Shown here: piece by piece, positions 42,489 to 51,237 of the stretch
Position numbering within the stretch: the first letter of the stretch is position 1
Layout: each line of letters starts with the position of its first letter
Source: Evtepia gabavorous
GTDB taxonomy: Bacteria > Bacillota > Clostridia > Oscillospirales > Oscillospiraceae
Assembly (NCBI RefSeq): GCF_003425665.1
Contig: NZ_QQRQ01000010.1
Coordinates: 1-64,000, forward strand
DNA: 64,000 nucleotides
Direction: 5' to 3'
The notes under the pieces: model-generated
Told to the model about the DNA's origin: nothing
Database searches by the model: none
The model's input: only the letters and a program-made list of their open reading frames with translations
Program-made: the position numbers and the translations under genes

Positions 42489-42601
42489 GGGGAGTAAGAA
42501 AAGGAATCCCCTGTTCAAATCCCATTCCCCGTCGTATGATGGAAAGGGAAAGCACACCAGAGGCGGGGATTTCGAAACCGCAAGGGAGAGAAGGGGCGCG
42601 T

Positions 42602-42835
42602 ATGGAATCGGTGCTGCTGGCAGTGGCTTTGCTGGGGTTCGGCATAGGGGGCTATTTCGTGGTGGGGCGCGTCGCGCGTTTCTTTGCCATAGGGACCTCC
42701 GGCCGGTCCGCCGGGAGAGGGGCAAGATCGAAGGAGCGGGAGGACATGCCCTGGCTGTCCCGCCAGTGGCCCACCCCCCCGGAGCAGGAGAAGCCCCGGG
42801 AGAAGGGCGGAAAGTCATCCCGGCTGGCGGGGTGA
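42602..42835 (+). CDS. Small membrane protein preceding kdpD
   Basis: 77 residues with one N-terminal helix (MESVLLAVALLGFGIGGYFVVG, about 1-22, in parts) and a basic, Pro-rich cytoplasmic tail. The start at 42602 follows GGGAGAGAAGGGGC; an in-frame ATG at 42536 is less likely. It lies 45 bases upstream of kdpD, so the two are probably co-transcribed. Small membrane proteins near kdp genes can modulate Kdp components, but no homology was recognised. Confidence 0.65.
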   Translation: MESVLLAVALLGFGIGGYFVVGRVARFFAIGTSGRSAGRGARSKEREDMPWLSRQWPTPPEQEKPREKGGKSSRLAG

Positions 42836-44571
42836 GAGCGGGCTGCCAGTGCAGCCTGGAGACAAGAAGGAGGGAGTTCTGTGAAGGAAGAAGACAGACG
42901 GCCGGATTCGGAGCAGCTGCTGCGCAGCATCCAGAATGCGGACGGCCCCCCTGGGGGAAGATTAAAAATCTTTTTTGGCTATGCCGCCGGCGTGGGGAAG
43001 ACCTACGCCATGCTGGAGGCCGCCCACCGTGCCAAGGAGGCGGGGGTTGACGTGGTGGCCGGCTATATTGAGCCCCACACCCGGCCTGAGACCATGGCGC
43101 TGCTGGAGGGGCTGGAGGTCCTGCCCACCAAAACCGTGACGTACAAGGGCATCTCCCTGAAGGAGTTTGACTTGGACGGTGCCCTGGCCCGCCACCCCCA
43201 GCTGCTGCTGGTGGATGAGCTGGCCCACACCAACGCCGCCGGCAGCCGCCACACCAAGCGGTATCAGGACATCCAGGAGCTGCTGCGGGCGGGGATCAAT
43301 GTGTACACCACGGTGAACGTCCAGCATCTGGAGAGCCTCAACGACGTGGTGGCCTCCATCACGGGCATTTCCGTGTCCGAGCGGGTGCCCGACAATGTGT
43401 TTGACTCGGCCTACCAGGTGGAGGTGGTGGACCTGGAGCCGGCGGACCTGCTGGAACGCCTCCGGGAGGGGAAAATCTATCGGGGGCCCCAGGCGGCCCA
43501 GGCCCTGGATCATTTTTTCAGCCTGAAAAATCTGGCCTCCCTCCGGGAGATTGCCCTCCGGCGCACCGCGGACCAGTTGGAGAGCTCCCCCCGGTTTCAG
43601 GGGGAGGTGAAGCCCAAGGCGGGGGAGCATATTTTGATCTGCCTGTCCGGCGCGCCCTCCAACGCCAAGGTCATCCGCACCGCGGCCCGGATGGCCAAGG
43701 CCTTTCACGGGGCGTTTACAGCACTGTTTGTGGAGACGTCGGACTTTGCCTCCCAATCGGAGCAGGACAGGAAACGCCTGCGGGATCATGTCCACCTGGC
43801 CGAGGAGCTGGGCGCCCGCATTGCCACGGCCTATGGGGATGACCCGGCGGTACAGATCGCGGAGTACGCCCGGATCAGTGGTATCTCCAAGGTGGTTCTG
43901 GGCCGGAGCCCCCGGAAGCGGGGCTTCACCTCCCCCAAAAACCTGGTGGACCGGCTCAATGAGCTGGCGCCCGACCTGGACCTCTATATCATCCCGGACC
44001 AGACGGCCCGGCAGAGCAAGCGGCTGCGGCGGCTGCGGCAGTCCCAGGAAAAGTTCTCCCCCAAGGACCTGGCCAAGATGTTGGGAATTTTGCTGCTGTG
44101 TACCCTGGGCGGTGCCCTGTTCAGCCATTGGGGGTTTGCCAACTCCAATGTCATCATGCTCTATATTTTGGGGGTTTTGGGCATCGCCATGGTTACCACA
44201 GGCCGGAGTTACAGTGTGGCGGCCTCGGTGCTGTCGGTGCTGATCTTTAATTTCTTTTTTACCCACCCCTATTTTACCTTTATGAGCGACCCCAGCTATA
44301 TCGCCACCTTCGGTGTGATGTTCGTGGTGGCCTTTCTGGGCAGCTCTTTGACCACCCGAATGAAGCGGCAGGCCAGGCTCAACGCGGAGAAGGCCTACCG
44401 CACCGCCATCCTCCTGGAGACCAGCCAAAAGCTCCAGAAGGCGGAGGGGAGCCAGGCCATCCTGGCCCTGACCGCCCACCAGCTGAACAAGCTTTTGGAC
44501 CGGGACCTGGTGATCTACCAGCGGGAGGAAAACGGGGAGCTGAGCCCCACCCTCTTTCCCGTCTCTCCAGA

Positions 44572-44573
44572 GA
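44572..44573. other. Left end of the element: GA core (attL)
   Basis: Host GTCTCTCCAGA is followed by core GA and element sequence CAAATTGTCAAGG. A small palindrome GACAAATTGTC spans 44572-44582. The right end has CACCAGGGAC; both ends share CCAG and GAC with a mismatch between. The GA core (as used by TnpX/TndX) is favoured. Confidence 0.75.
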
Positions 44574-44578
44574 CAAAT

Positions 44579-44584
44579 TGTCAA
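44579..44584 (-). promoter_or_regulatory. TTGACA half-promoter at the left end
   Basis: Perfect -35 hexamer on the minus strand pointing out of the left end. In the circular form it would be 17 bases upstream of TATGCT at 60192-60197, driving the recombinase. Confidence 0.65.
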
Positions 44585-44614
44585 GGACTTTTTAATCAAA
44601 TTCACAAAAAATCT

Positions 44615-44656
44615 ACAAAAAAGGTGCCAGAAGCATTGTATGGCTCCTGACACCTC
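44615..44656 (-). terminator. Terminator near the left end of the element
   Basis: On the minus strand AGGTGTCAGGAG / CTTCTGGCACCT stem with two mismatches, followed by TTTTTTG; terminates the element's leftward transcript before it enters kdpD. Confidence 0.85.
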
Positions 44657-44666
44657 GTTTGATAGA

Positions 44667-45032
44667 TTACATTTTTCCGTTCAGCAGGTCTTTGCAGAGA
44701 TACGCGTAGTCTGGCAGCTGGTTGATATATGACTCCCAGCGCCGCTTGATTTCGGCCAATTCCAGCGGGTCGGCTGCTTCCAGTGCATGATCGTTGCCCG
44801 TCATATACAAAACATCCGTAGCAACATCGTCCAAACACCTGCCGCAGAGATCGGCGGCTGATTCTATCCTGATACCGGTATCCACATAAAGCGGATTTAC
44901 GCCAATCGTCAGCCAGACATAGCCCACCTTGTCCGACCAGAGCAGTTCAAAATCGGGGCTTTGCCGCAGATGTTCCGCAAAGACTTCCTTTACTCGCTCA
45001 ATTTCATGTTTCTCTTTTTCTGTGTAAAGCAT
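44667..45032 (-). CDS. Element-encoded hypothetical protein
   Basis: 121 residues, acidic N-terminal helix (EKEKHEIERVKEVFAEHLRQ) then VGYVWLTIGVNPLYVDTGIRIES and a helical C-terminus. No known domain recognised. The start at 45032 follows AAGGAGGACACAAAA. It is the leftmost gene of the element. Confidence 0.75.
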   Translation of the reverse strand: MLYTEKEKHEIERVKEVFAEHLRQSPDFELLWSDKVGYVWLTIGVNPLYVDTGIRIESAADLCGRCLDDVATDVLYMTGNDHALEAADPLELAEIKRRWESYINQLPDYAYLCKDLLNGKM

Positions 45033-45109
45033 TTTTGTGTCCTCCTTGACAAAAATTTTGGTGCATACCATCATCAGTTTAGCACAAGGCGGCTTCGTTT
45101 ATCAGTCTG

Positions 45110-45304
45110 TCACATCTGCTGAATTTCATTTTTGAGCATACGCTTGATTTTATCGCTCATGGTTTCTGTGCTGGTATTGCTGAAATGGACATGAACCTTG
45201 TAGGTCGTCTTACCGATTTTCTTTACCATCGCCGGCGTGTTTTCCGGCGCTCTGGACGCAGTAACGGCGTCTGCCACCTGCATAGTACGGGGTTCTTTGT
45301 TCAT
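45110..45304 (-). CDS. Transposon-encoded protein TnpW-like
   Basis: 64 residues. VKKIGKTTYKVHVHFSNTSTETMSDKIKRML (in parts) is the conserved stretch of the TnpW family of Tn4451-like elements. Role in transposition is not established. Small gene between the hypothetical gene and the DnaC-like gene, consistent with this family's gene order. Confidence 0.8.
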   Translation of the reverse strand: MNKEPRTMQVADAVTASRAPENTPAMVKKIGKTTYKVHVHFSNTSTETMSDKIKRMLKNEIQQM

Positions 45305-45347
45305 GGCGCTCCTTTCTCCGAACGGGTCTGTGCCGCCCGGTAAAAAA

Positions 45348-46211
45348 TCAGTCGTGCTTACTGTTTACAATGTCTTTTGCTGTCTGTCGGGTAGCACCGG
45401 CATTTTCTTCCCGAAAATTCTTCCCGTCAAAGAGGATCGGCGCACACCGTTCCAAAATACGGTCATAGATACGGGCGTGGGCCAGATCAGGCGGGTTTTT
45501 CAGCTCGGACAGTTTCAAGTTTGTTGTGATAATCATGGGTCTGCGGCTGCGATAGCGGCTGTCAATGACGAAAAACATCTGCTCCATAGCATATTCGGTA
45601 CTGCGCTCTACACCCAAATCGTCAATGATAAGCAAGTCATACTCATCAAAGCTGGCAATAAACTCCGACCTGTCCTCAGCGAACATCCCGGTCAGGCGGT
45701 TCAGAATGGTGGGAAAGTTCGTCATCAGCACCGGCACATCCTGGTCAAGTAGAGCGTTGGCAATACATCCGGCGAAAAAAGACTTGCCGGTTCCCACATC
45801 TCCAAACAGCAAAAGCCCGATATTGCTCTTATATGCCTCTTTCCAGTTCTCCACATAGGCATGAGCCTTGTCCATCAATGGGTTTTGCCCGTTATCATTG
45901 GAAAATGTGTAGTCGTACAGATAACGGTCTTGCAAGCCCTGTGCCTTTCGGCGTTTGATACGCTCCATACGGCGCTGCCGTTCTTCAGCAGCCTTGCGCT
46001 GCTCCTCAGCTTCCCGCTGGCACTGGCAGATGCAACGCGGCATAAAGTAGCCGGATTTCCCAAAGCATGGCACAACGGTCTGCCTCTGGCCGCCGCATTT
46101 CTTACAGTGAATGAGCCCGTCTGACAAGTCTATATACTCGTCCTCAGCCAATTCCACACCGGCAGCTGCCTTGTCGATGAACGCCCGGATTTCTGCGGTA
46201 ATCTCAATCAT
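45348..46211 (-). CDS. DnaC/IstB-like ATPase (replication helicase loader type)
   Basis: 287 residues. N-terminal Cys/zinc segment (CKKCGGQRQTVV; MPRCICQCQ), then AAA+ ATPase with Walker A LLFGDVGTGKSFFAGCIAN (about residues 135-153) and Walker B DLLIIDDLGVER. Such proteins load helicase for element replication. The start overlaps the stop of the upstream replisome-organiser-like gene by four bases (ATGA). Confidence 0.88.
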   Translation of the reverse strand: MIEITAEIRAFIDKAAAGVELAEDEYIDLSDGLIHCKKCGGQRQTVVPCFGKSGYFMPRCICQCQREAEEQRKAAEERQRRMERIKRRKAQGLQDRYLYDYTFSNDNGQNPLMDKAHAYVENWKEAYKSNIGLLLFGDVGTGKSFFAGCIANALLDQDVPVLMTNFPTILNRLTGMFAEDRSEFIASFDEYDLLIIDDLGVERSTEYAMEQMFFVIDSRYRSRRPMIITTNLKLSELKNPPDLAHARIYDRILERCAPILFDGKNFREENAGATRQTAKDIVNSKHD

Positions 46212-46942
46212 ACGGTTTCATCCTCCTTTACGCTGTAATCCCGGTTGCGTGAGGGTATGACAGTTTTTTTAGCGTCCTCACCGGCCCAGCGCCGGATGGT
46301 CGCTGCATGGCTCTGATAATGCTTGCCAGTAGAAGCCATGTACTCGGACAGCTTTTCGATGTACTGGCCCCATACAGTGGGAAAGCTGGCCTGTAAGTCT
46401 GCCAGTTCCCCGTCCGTCAGGAAAACATTCTGGTAACGGCCATAGGCGGGGGCGGGGTGTCCCTTCTCTATCTCTCTCTTTATCTCTATCTCTTTCTCTA
46501 ACTCTATCTCTATCTCTGGTGGACGAATGTCGGACAAATGTCCGCCGTTTGTCCGGGGCGCAGAAAGAGCCTTATTTTGGAGCCTCGCAGCCCGCTTTCG
46601 CTCGGCCTCGGTGGAGGACTGGCCGATCAGCAGTTCAATATTGCTCATGTAGAAGGTGCCGCTGTCCAGCACTTCCACAAGACCCAGCTTCAAAAAGATC
46701 TGCAAGGCTCTCTCCACAGTGCCGATCTGCTGGCGGGTAATGGTGGCGATCATCTGCGCCGTGTAGGGGATGTCCTCGTCAAGCTGGAGCCGCCCGCCAT
46801 GTTTCAGCGATTTCAGATACAGCTTGAGCAGAATGTTGGAATACAGCACACCATCCTGCATACTTTCCAGCAGCACGATGGAATCATCGTCAAAATAGTT
46901 TTCTTTGAGTTTCAGGTAATAATATTTTCGGTTGTCTGACAT
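46208..46942 (-). CDS. Replisome organiser/replication initiator-like protein
   Basis: 244 residues. N-terminal winged-helix type of phage replisome organisers: DNRKYYYLKLKENYFDDDSIVLLESM (in parts), ATITRQQIGTVERALQIFLKLGLVEV. An intervening low-complexity E/I/K linker (about residues 143-160, encoded by TCTCTA-like repeats) leads to the C-terminal domain. It is translationally coupled to the DnaC-like gene, so the two probably initiate element replication during mobilization. Confidence 0.83.
   Translation of the reverse strand: MSDNRKYYYLKLKENYFDDDSIVLLESMQDGVLYSNILLKLYLKSLKHGGRLQLDEDIPYTAQMIATITRQQIGTVERALQIFLKLGLVEVLDSGTFYMSNIELLIGQSSTEAERKRAARLQNKALSAPRTNGGHLSDIRPPEIEIELEKEIEIKREIEKGHPAPAYGRYQNVFLTDGELADLQASFPTVWGQYIEKLSEYMASTGKHYQSHAATIRRWAGEDAKKTVIPSRNRDYSVKEDETV
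46465..46517. repeat. TCTCTA-type hexanucleotide coding repeat
   Basis: About nine imperfect copies of TCTCTA/TCTCTT in the replisome-organiser gene, coding EIEIE-type residues on the minus strand. Unit length of six keeps the frame when copies change. Confidence 0.7.
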
Positions 46943-47055
46943 AGGGTTCCTCCTTGGGGTTTCTCTTGGGATTCTGTACGCATTTTAAGGCCATTTTAGG
47001 GGTCAGAGGATAAATCTATCAGCCTGCCTTTGACACCCTCGAAAAAATCCTTGAT

Positions 47056-47454
47056 TTACAAGGGTTTTTCAGCCCCTAACGCGTGACATTTCTCCCGTTG
47101 TTTCCGCTTGCGCTTTGCGGCGTTGATCCGCTTCATGCGTGCGGCACATTCCAGGCAGTATTTGGCCCGGTTGGAACCGGGGGTAAACAGCGCCCCACAT
47201 ACGGCGCATTTCTTTGCATTCAGCCGGTGGAACAGCGCCGTTTCCAGTTCCTTATCCTGCGGCAATACCGCCGCCCGAAACCACCTGCACAACAGGGAGT
47301 AGGAAATAGACTGGACACAGACACATTCCTCCCCATCGTCCAGGGCGATACAGTTTCCGTCGATGTAGTTACAGCACTCATGCACCAGCCTCCGCGCTCT
47401 GCGGTACTGGCGGTAATCCATGACAGGGATAGGTTCAGACTTATTGTTCTTCAT
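47056..47454 (-). CDS. Cysteine-rich VLP domain protein
   Basis: 132 residues with the Cys_rich_VLP pattern: YRRARRLVHECCNYIDGNCIALDDGEECVCVQS (in parts) and a C-terminal zinc motif CAVCGALF...RAKYCLECAARM. This small family is typical of mobilizable elements of Clostridia; function unknown. The basic C-terminal tail could contact nucleic acid. Separate from the replication genes by 114 bases. Confidence 0.82.
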   Translation of the reverse strand: MKNNKSEPIPVMDYRQYRRARRLVHECCNYIDGNCIALDDGEECVCVQSISYSLLCRWFRAAVLPQDKELETALFHRLNAKKCAVCGALFTPGSNRAKYCLECAARMKRINAAKRKRKQREKCHALGAEKPL

Positions 47455-47509
47455 AAATGATTTCTTTCATAGTGTAGCTAACCTCCTTGAATGAATTTAT
47501 TTTTAAATA

Positions 47510-47540
47510 TTCGTGCAAAGTATTGTTTTCTTCGTGCAAA
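47510..47540 (+). promoter_or_regulatory. Direct repeats TTCGTGCAAA, 21-base spaced, at the relB promoter
   Basis: TTCGTGCAAA at 47510-47519 and 47531-47540, two helical turns apart and overlapping the -35 region of relB. Likely antitoxin/toxin-complex operator. Confidence 0.6.
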
Positions 47541-47551
47541 TGGCATATACT
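47523..47551 (+). promoter_or_regulatory. Promoter of the relB-yafQ operon
   Basis: TTGTTT (47523-47528), 17-base spacer, TATACT (47546-47551). Confidence 0.7.
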
Positions 47552-47580
47552 ATAATTGCCAGCAGAAAGGGGTTGATCGT

Positions 47581-47859
47581 ATGGCTGGAAATACCACAAA
47601 CATCAGTATCCGCATGGACGCAGATTTGAAAGCACAGGCGGACGCACTGTTTACTGAACTTGGCATGAACCTGACTACGGCGTTTAACATCTTTGTGCGC
47701 CAGTCGCTTCGTGAAGGCGGCATTCCCTTTGAAGTAAGGCTGGAACAGCCGAACAAGGAAACGATTGCTGCCATGCTGGAAGCGGAAAGAATTGCAAAAG
47801 ACCCGTCTGTAAAGGGATACAATGACCTTGACGAGTTGTTTGCCGACCTGAAAAAATGA
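47581..47859 (+). CDS. RelB/DinJ family antitoxin
   Basis: 92 residues. Ribbon-helix-helix N-terminus NISIRMDADLKAQADALFTELGMNLTTAFNIFVRQSL (in parts), C-terminal toxin-binding tail. It neutralises the adjacent YafQ toxin and autoregulates. The start follows AGAAAGGGGTTGATCGT; its stop overlaps the toxin start (ATGA). Confidence 0.92.
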   Translation: MAGNTTNISIRMDADLKAQADALFTELGMNLTTAFNIFVRQSLREGGIPFEVRLEQPNKETIAAMLEAERIAKDPSVKGYNDLDELFADLKK

Positions 47860-48146
47860 GGAAAACAAAGTACACCGTCAAGTACACGACCAGTTTCAAA
47901 AAAGACTACAAACGAGCCATCAAGCGTGGCTTGAAGATCGAATTGCTGGAGCAGGTCGTAGCGTTGCTGGCGATGGGCGAACCGCTGCCGGATAAGAACC
48001 GTGACCATGACCTGTCCGGCGATTGGGCAGGCCATCGGGAATGTCACATTCTCCCGGACTGGCTGCTTGTCTACCGCATAGAAGATGATGTTCTGGTGCT
48101 GACGCTGGCCCGCACCGGCACACACAGCGACTTGTTCGGCAAATAA
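47856..48146 (+). CDS. YafQ family mRNA interferase toxin
   Basis: 96 residues. The catalytic set of YafQ is visible: RDHDLSGDWAGHRECHI (His and Asp/Glu residues), WLLVYRIEDD, and RTGTHSDLFGK with the last His. Ribosome-dependent cleavage of mRNA is expected. Translationally coupled to relB; together they would stabilise the element. Confidence 0.92.
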   Translation: MRKTKYTVKYTTSFKKDYKRAIKRGLKIELLEQVVALLAMGEPLPDKNRDHDLSGDWAGHRECHILPDWLLVYRIEDDVLVLTLARTGTHSDLFGK

Positions 48147-48253
48147 ACAGTCTGCCGCCGTATGGGGAAACCTGTACGGCGGTTTTTCTGTATGCCAAAG
48201 TATGTCGTGAAACGCGACGCACTTGACAGGGGTACGCCAAAACGCGGTAGCCT

Positions 48254-49699
48254 TTACCGCTCCGGCCCACGGTCGTGAGACTTGTCCCTTTCCTGTCGGG
48301 ACAGCTGCTCGGCGGTTTTGCGGAGCCGTTCCACTGCTTTCAAATCCCCCCGCATGGATTTCATGGCAAGCGTGTCCGTCTGCTTTCCGGCGGTCAGCTG
48401 GTCGATTTCCCGCTGCCATGCCTTCGGGGTTATCCCCTCGCCGCTGTCTTTCAGTTCTTTCAGATACCGGGCTGCTGCGTCATACAGAATCAGTTCCCGG
48501 CTGTGGCGCTGTTCAAACTGTTCCCGTTTTTCCGGCTTTACTTTGGCAAGCTGCTTGTGGATGGACTTGTACTGGTTGTACTGTTCCCACATCTCCCCGC
48601 GCTCGGTAAGAGTGGCGATCCGGCGCTCGGCCTTGACGATCTTTCCCCGTAGGTCATAGTAACGGCTGTTCATATCAGCGATTTTTTCATGGAGCTGCTG
48701 CATGGATTGGATGCCGTTTGCCTGCAAAAAGCTGAACAGGGCGGCGCTCTCCTGTAAAGCCCGGATTTTGCCGGTGCGGGTGTCGGGCCGCTTGAGCTGC
48801 TGCTGGGCCTCCCACAAGTCAATCATGCTGGGCTGCTGGCCCTCCGGCTTCTCGGCCTCGGCCTTCGACCAGTTGTAAAGGCGGGTAATGCGGGCCTTGA
48901 TTTCCTTGAGCAGCTTGTTGTCGGCGGCGATCTGCCGGTTTACTTCGCCCTTGTCGGTGCGGATGCCGCGCTTTTCCATTTGGCTGGCGGCTGGCCCCAG
49001 ATGGACAGAGGGAATTTTATCAATGCCCTGCCGCTTGTAGCTGCGATGGTCAATGCGTTCCGGTCTGCCGGCAGATTCCAGCGCTCGATTGGTGTAGGCC
49101 GCCCACGCTACCCGCCAAATCTCCACATTTCCTTTATCGTTCCAATCGGTTGTATCCTCTCTGTGATTTTTCCAGCCGCCTTTCCCATCCGGGATACGCT
49201 GTCCATTCTCGTCCAGATCGTATGCCTTACGGCACTTTGCGCCCCACTGCCCATTTTCTTTCAGAGGCCGGAGCGTCAGCATGATATGGACATGAGGGTT
49301 GCCGGTTCCCTTGTCATGGATAGCAAAGTCGGCGCACATTCCTTTGTCTACAAAGTTGTCCTTCACATAGGCGCGCACAAGGGCAAGCTGTTGTTCGCCG
49401 GACAGTTCACGGGGCAGGGCTGCCTCGATCTCACGGGCAAGCTGGCTGTCCCTTGCTTTCTCGATTTGCTCCACGCTGTTCCAGAGGATAGAACGGTCTG
49501 CAAATTCTGGCGGGGCGTGGGCAGGCAGCATGATCTCCGCATGGACAATGCCGCCTTTCCGGGTGTAGTCGTGGGTCATTCCATCCCATTCATTTGTCAG
49601 CTTGGTTCCGCTGCGGTAAGCAGCTGCGGCAACGGCAGAACGGCCTGCGCTGCGCTTGATGATACTGACGGGGATATGACAGAAATCTATGGGGAACAC
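48254..49699 (-). CDS. MobA/MobL (MOBQ) family relaxase
   Basis: 481 residues. N-terminal relaxase domain with FCHIPVSIIKRSAGRSAVAAAAYRSG (in parts; tyrosine region) and the metal-binding GNPHVHIMLTLRP (about residues 132-144, HxH). The C-terminal coiled-coil region is Lys/Glu-rich. It nicks the element at oriT and leads the strand into a recipient with help from a co-resident conjugative element. The oriT with the matching nic motif is upstream of its start at about 49849. Confidence 0.92.
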   Translation of the reverse strand: MFPIDFCHIPVSIIKRSAGRSAVAAAAYRSGTKLTNEWDGMTHDYTRKGGIVHAEIMLPAHAPPEFADRSILWNSVEQIEKARDSQLAREIEAALPRELSGEQQLALVRAYVKDNFVDKGMCADFAIHDKGTGNPHVHIMLTLRPLKENGQWGAKCRKAYDLDENGQRIPDGKGGWKNHREDTTDWNDKGNVEIWRVAWAAYTNRALESAGRPERIDHRSYKRQGIDKIPSVHLGPAASQMEKRGIRTDKGEVNRQIAADNKLLKEIKARITRLYNWSKAEAEKPEGQQPSMIDLWEAQQQLKRPDTRTGKIRALQESAALFSFLQANGIQSMQQLHEKIADMNSRYYDLRGKIVKAERRIATLTERGEMWEQYNQYKSIHKQLAKVKPEKREQFEQRHSRELILYDAAARYLKELKDSGEGITPKAWQREIDQLTAGKQTDTLAMKSMRGDLKAVERLRKTAEQLSRQERDKSHDRGPER

Positions 49700-49848
49700 C
49701 TCCTTTCAGTGAGGGGATATTTCAGGCTCTGTGGAGCCGGACAAACGCAAAGCGGGTGTCCGACGACTGCGCAGAGCGCACAAGGGGTTTGGGGAGCGTA
49801 GCTTCCCATCGCGGACGAAGTACGCAACGCCCCCGGCAGGGCGCACAG

Positions 49849-49876
49849 CACCGGCAACGGTGTATAAGTGCGCCCT
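49849..49876 (+). other. Origin of transfer (oriT), MOBQ type
   Basis: Hairpin CACCG-GCAA-CGGTG (49849-49862) is followed by TAAGTGCGCCCT (49865-49876), the nic consensus of MOBQ plasmids such as RSF1010, where cleavage is after the G of GTGCG (here after 49872). An extra inverted repeat, AGGGCGCAC at 49838-49846, pairs with GTGCGCCCT. It lies 150 bases upstream of the relaxase start. Confidence 0.8.
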
Positions 49877-49890
49877 TGTAAACAAGGGAC

Positions 49891-50181
49891 TTATGGCGTG
49901 TCCCCGGATTTTGGCAGGTTTGCAGTTAATTCCGCAGCCCCCGGAAGATGGGACAGGGTAATCAGAAATGCTTTGACCTCTGCGCCGGAAAGGTTGGAAG
50001 CCAGTGGGAAAATCCCCTCCAAAATGGCTCCGCGCTCAATCAGGCGGCGGGTGCGAACCCTGCGTTCTTCGTTCCGCTGCTTGTTCTCCAAAATCTTCTT
50101 GCGGTTTTCAAGCTGCCGGATCTCCTTCAGGACTTCCTCCCGTTCTTCTTTTTGTGGGTGGGCTGTAATTTTTTCGTTCAT
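49891..50181 (-). CDS. DUF3847 family protein
   Basis: 96 residues: helical, strongly charged (REEVLKEIRQLENRKKILENKQRNEERRVRTRRLIERG, in parts) followed by ILEGIFPLASNLSGAEVKAFLITL. DUF3847 proteins recur next to MobA/MobL relaxases and may be accessory oriT-binding factors. The start at 50181 follows AGAGGTGCCTGAC. Confidence 0.78.
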   Translation of the reverse strand: MNEKITAHPQKEEREEVLKEIRQLENRKKILENKQRNEERRVRTRRLIERGAILEGIFPLASNLSGAEVKAFLITLSHLPGAAELTANLPKSGDTP

Positions 50182-50209
50182 GTCAGGCACCTCTTTTCTT
50201 TGGAAATAC

Positions 50210-50671
50210 TCATAGATTGACCGTCCATTTCTGTCGAGCAAAGTACCGGCGCAGTCTCCGCAGTGCGGCATGGATGGATTTTCCCGCCTGTGCTGGCGTG
50301 ATACCCTCCATTGCGGCAATATCTTTCACTTTCATACCCAGCATATAGCGGGCGTGAACACGGCGAGCCTGCATAGGCGGCAGGGAGGAAATGGCTTCAT
50401 ACAATCGCCGTATCAGTTCTTCGTATTCGGCTAATTCTTCTTTTTCTATCAGGTAGTCCTCCGGCGATGGCTGCGCCCAGCCGATGGCGGCATTTTCGAT
50501 TCCATCGTTACAATCGAGGGAATAAAACGCCTTATACCGGAACATCTTGCGATCTCTGGCGGCCTCGGCTCTCTTGTCCAGAAGAAACGCTTCGACGATC
50601 TCATCGGACACCTCCACAAAAATGTCCTCTTTGCAAAATGGATAATATTGTTTGAGATTGATGGTCTGCAT
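50210..50671 (-). CDS. Sigma-70 region-4-like protein 1
   Basis: 153 residues. Starts MQTINLKQYYPFCKEDIF and ends with a helix-turn-helix, LPPMQARRVHARYMLGMKVKDIAAMEGITPAQAGKSIHAALRRLRR (in parts), as in sigma region 4. No region 2 is seen. First of three paralogues in tandem on the element; all three share the MxTINxxxxYP start or the same C-terminal layout. Likely regulators of transfer genes. Confidence 0.8.
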   Translation of the reverse strand: MQTINLKQYYPFCKEDIFVEVSDEIVEAFLLDKRAEAARDRKMFRYKAFYSLDCNDGIENAAIGWAQPSPEDYLIEKEELAEYEELIRRLYEAISSLPPMQARRVHARYMLGMKVKDIAAMEGITPAQAGKSIHAALRRLRRYFARQKWTVNL

Positions 50672-50681
50672 AGGCATGCCC

Positions 50682-51134
50682 TCACTCTGTTTGGAAAAAG
50701 CCATCATAGCAGCGGCGCATATTCCGCAGACCTCGACGGATGGCAACGCTGACCTTGCTGCTGTGGACGCCCTCTATCCGAGAGATTTCCGGCTGCTTGA
50801 TACCAGCAATGTAGTAGGCGTGAACACGGCGGGCCTGTGTCGGAGTGGCATGAGCCAGAGCCACCGGCAAAGCTGCAATTAGGTATAGGCGGGTGGTCAT
50901 TTCTTCTCGTTCCAGCAAAATATCTTCCGGCGATCTGCTGTGTTCCAGTGCGTAATTTTCCAGCCAGCTGTATGCGTCCAGAGAGTAGTAGGCGCGGTGG
51001 TAGACTTTCCGACGCTCATAGTTCTCCATCTCCCGCTTGGCCTGATACATCGCTGCCCATACCTCGTCCGTAACATCCACAAACTCGTCATGCCGGTAGT
51101 GGGGATACATCCACCGCAGATTGATTGTTTTCAT
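50682..51134 (-). CDS. Sigma-70 region-4-like protein 2
   Basis: 150 residues. Opens MKTINLRWMYPHYRHDEFVDVTDEV, ends with LPVALAHATPTQARRVHAYYIAGIKQPEISRIEGVHSSKVSVAIRRGLRNMRR (in parts), a region-4-type helix-turn-helix. Paralogous to the neighbour at 50210-50671. The start follows AGGAGGTAAGCCT. Confidence 0.8.
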   Translation of the reverse strand: MKTINLRWMYPHYRHDEFVDVTDEVWAAMYQAKREMENYERRKVYHRAYYSLDAYSWLENYALEHSRSPEDILLEREEMTTRLYLIAALPVALAHATPTQARRVHAYYIAGIKQPEISRIEGVHSSKVSVAIRRGLRNMRRCYDGFFQTE

Positions 51135-51237
51135 AGGCTTACCTCCTGAAAATCGGAGAGGCGGACAGCTCGTCCGCTGTCCGCCCCTCGCTGAGATAAG
51201 GGAAATGATCCCTTTCACTTGGTAGCCAGAAAACAGG

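Larger units (their letters stand above)
42881..44650 (+). pseudogene. kdpD: KdpD sensor kinase, N-terminal fragment (split by the mobile element)
   Basis: Encodes the KdpD domain with GYAAGVGKTYAMLEAAH (Walker-A-like, about residues 28-44) and LLLVDELAHTNAAGSRHTKRYQD (in parts), a USP-like domain (about 245-370), four membrane helices (about 400-490) and the start of the GAF domain. Host sequence stops at 44571; codons after LFPVSPE are read from the element, giving a stop at 44650. GTG start follows GAAGGAGGGAGTTCT. The kinase half is at 60210-61204. The fragment lacks any catalytic kinase part. Confidence 0.92.
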
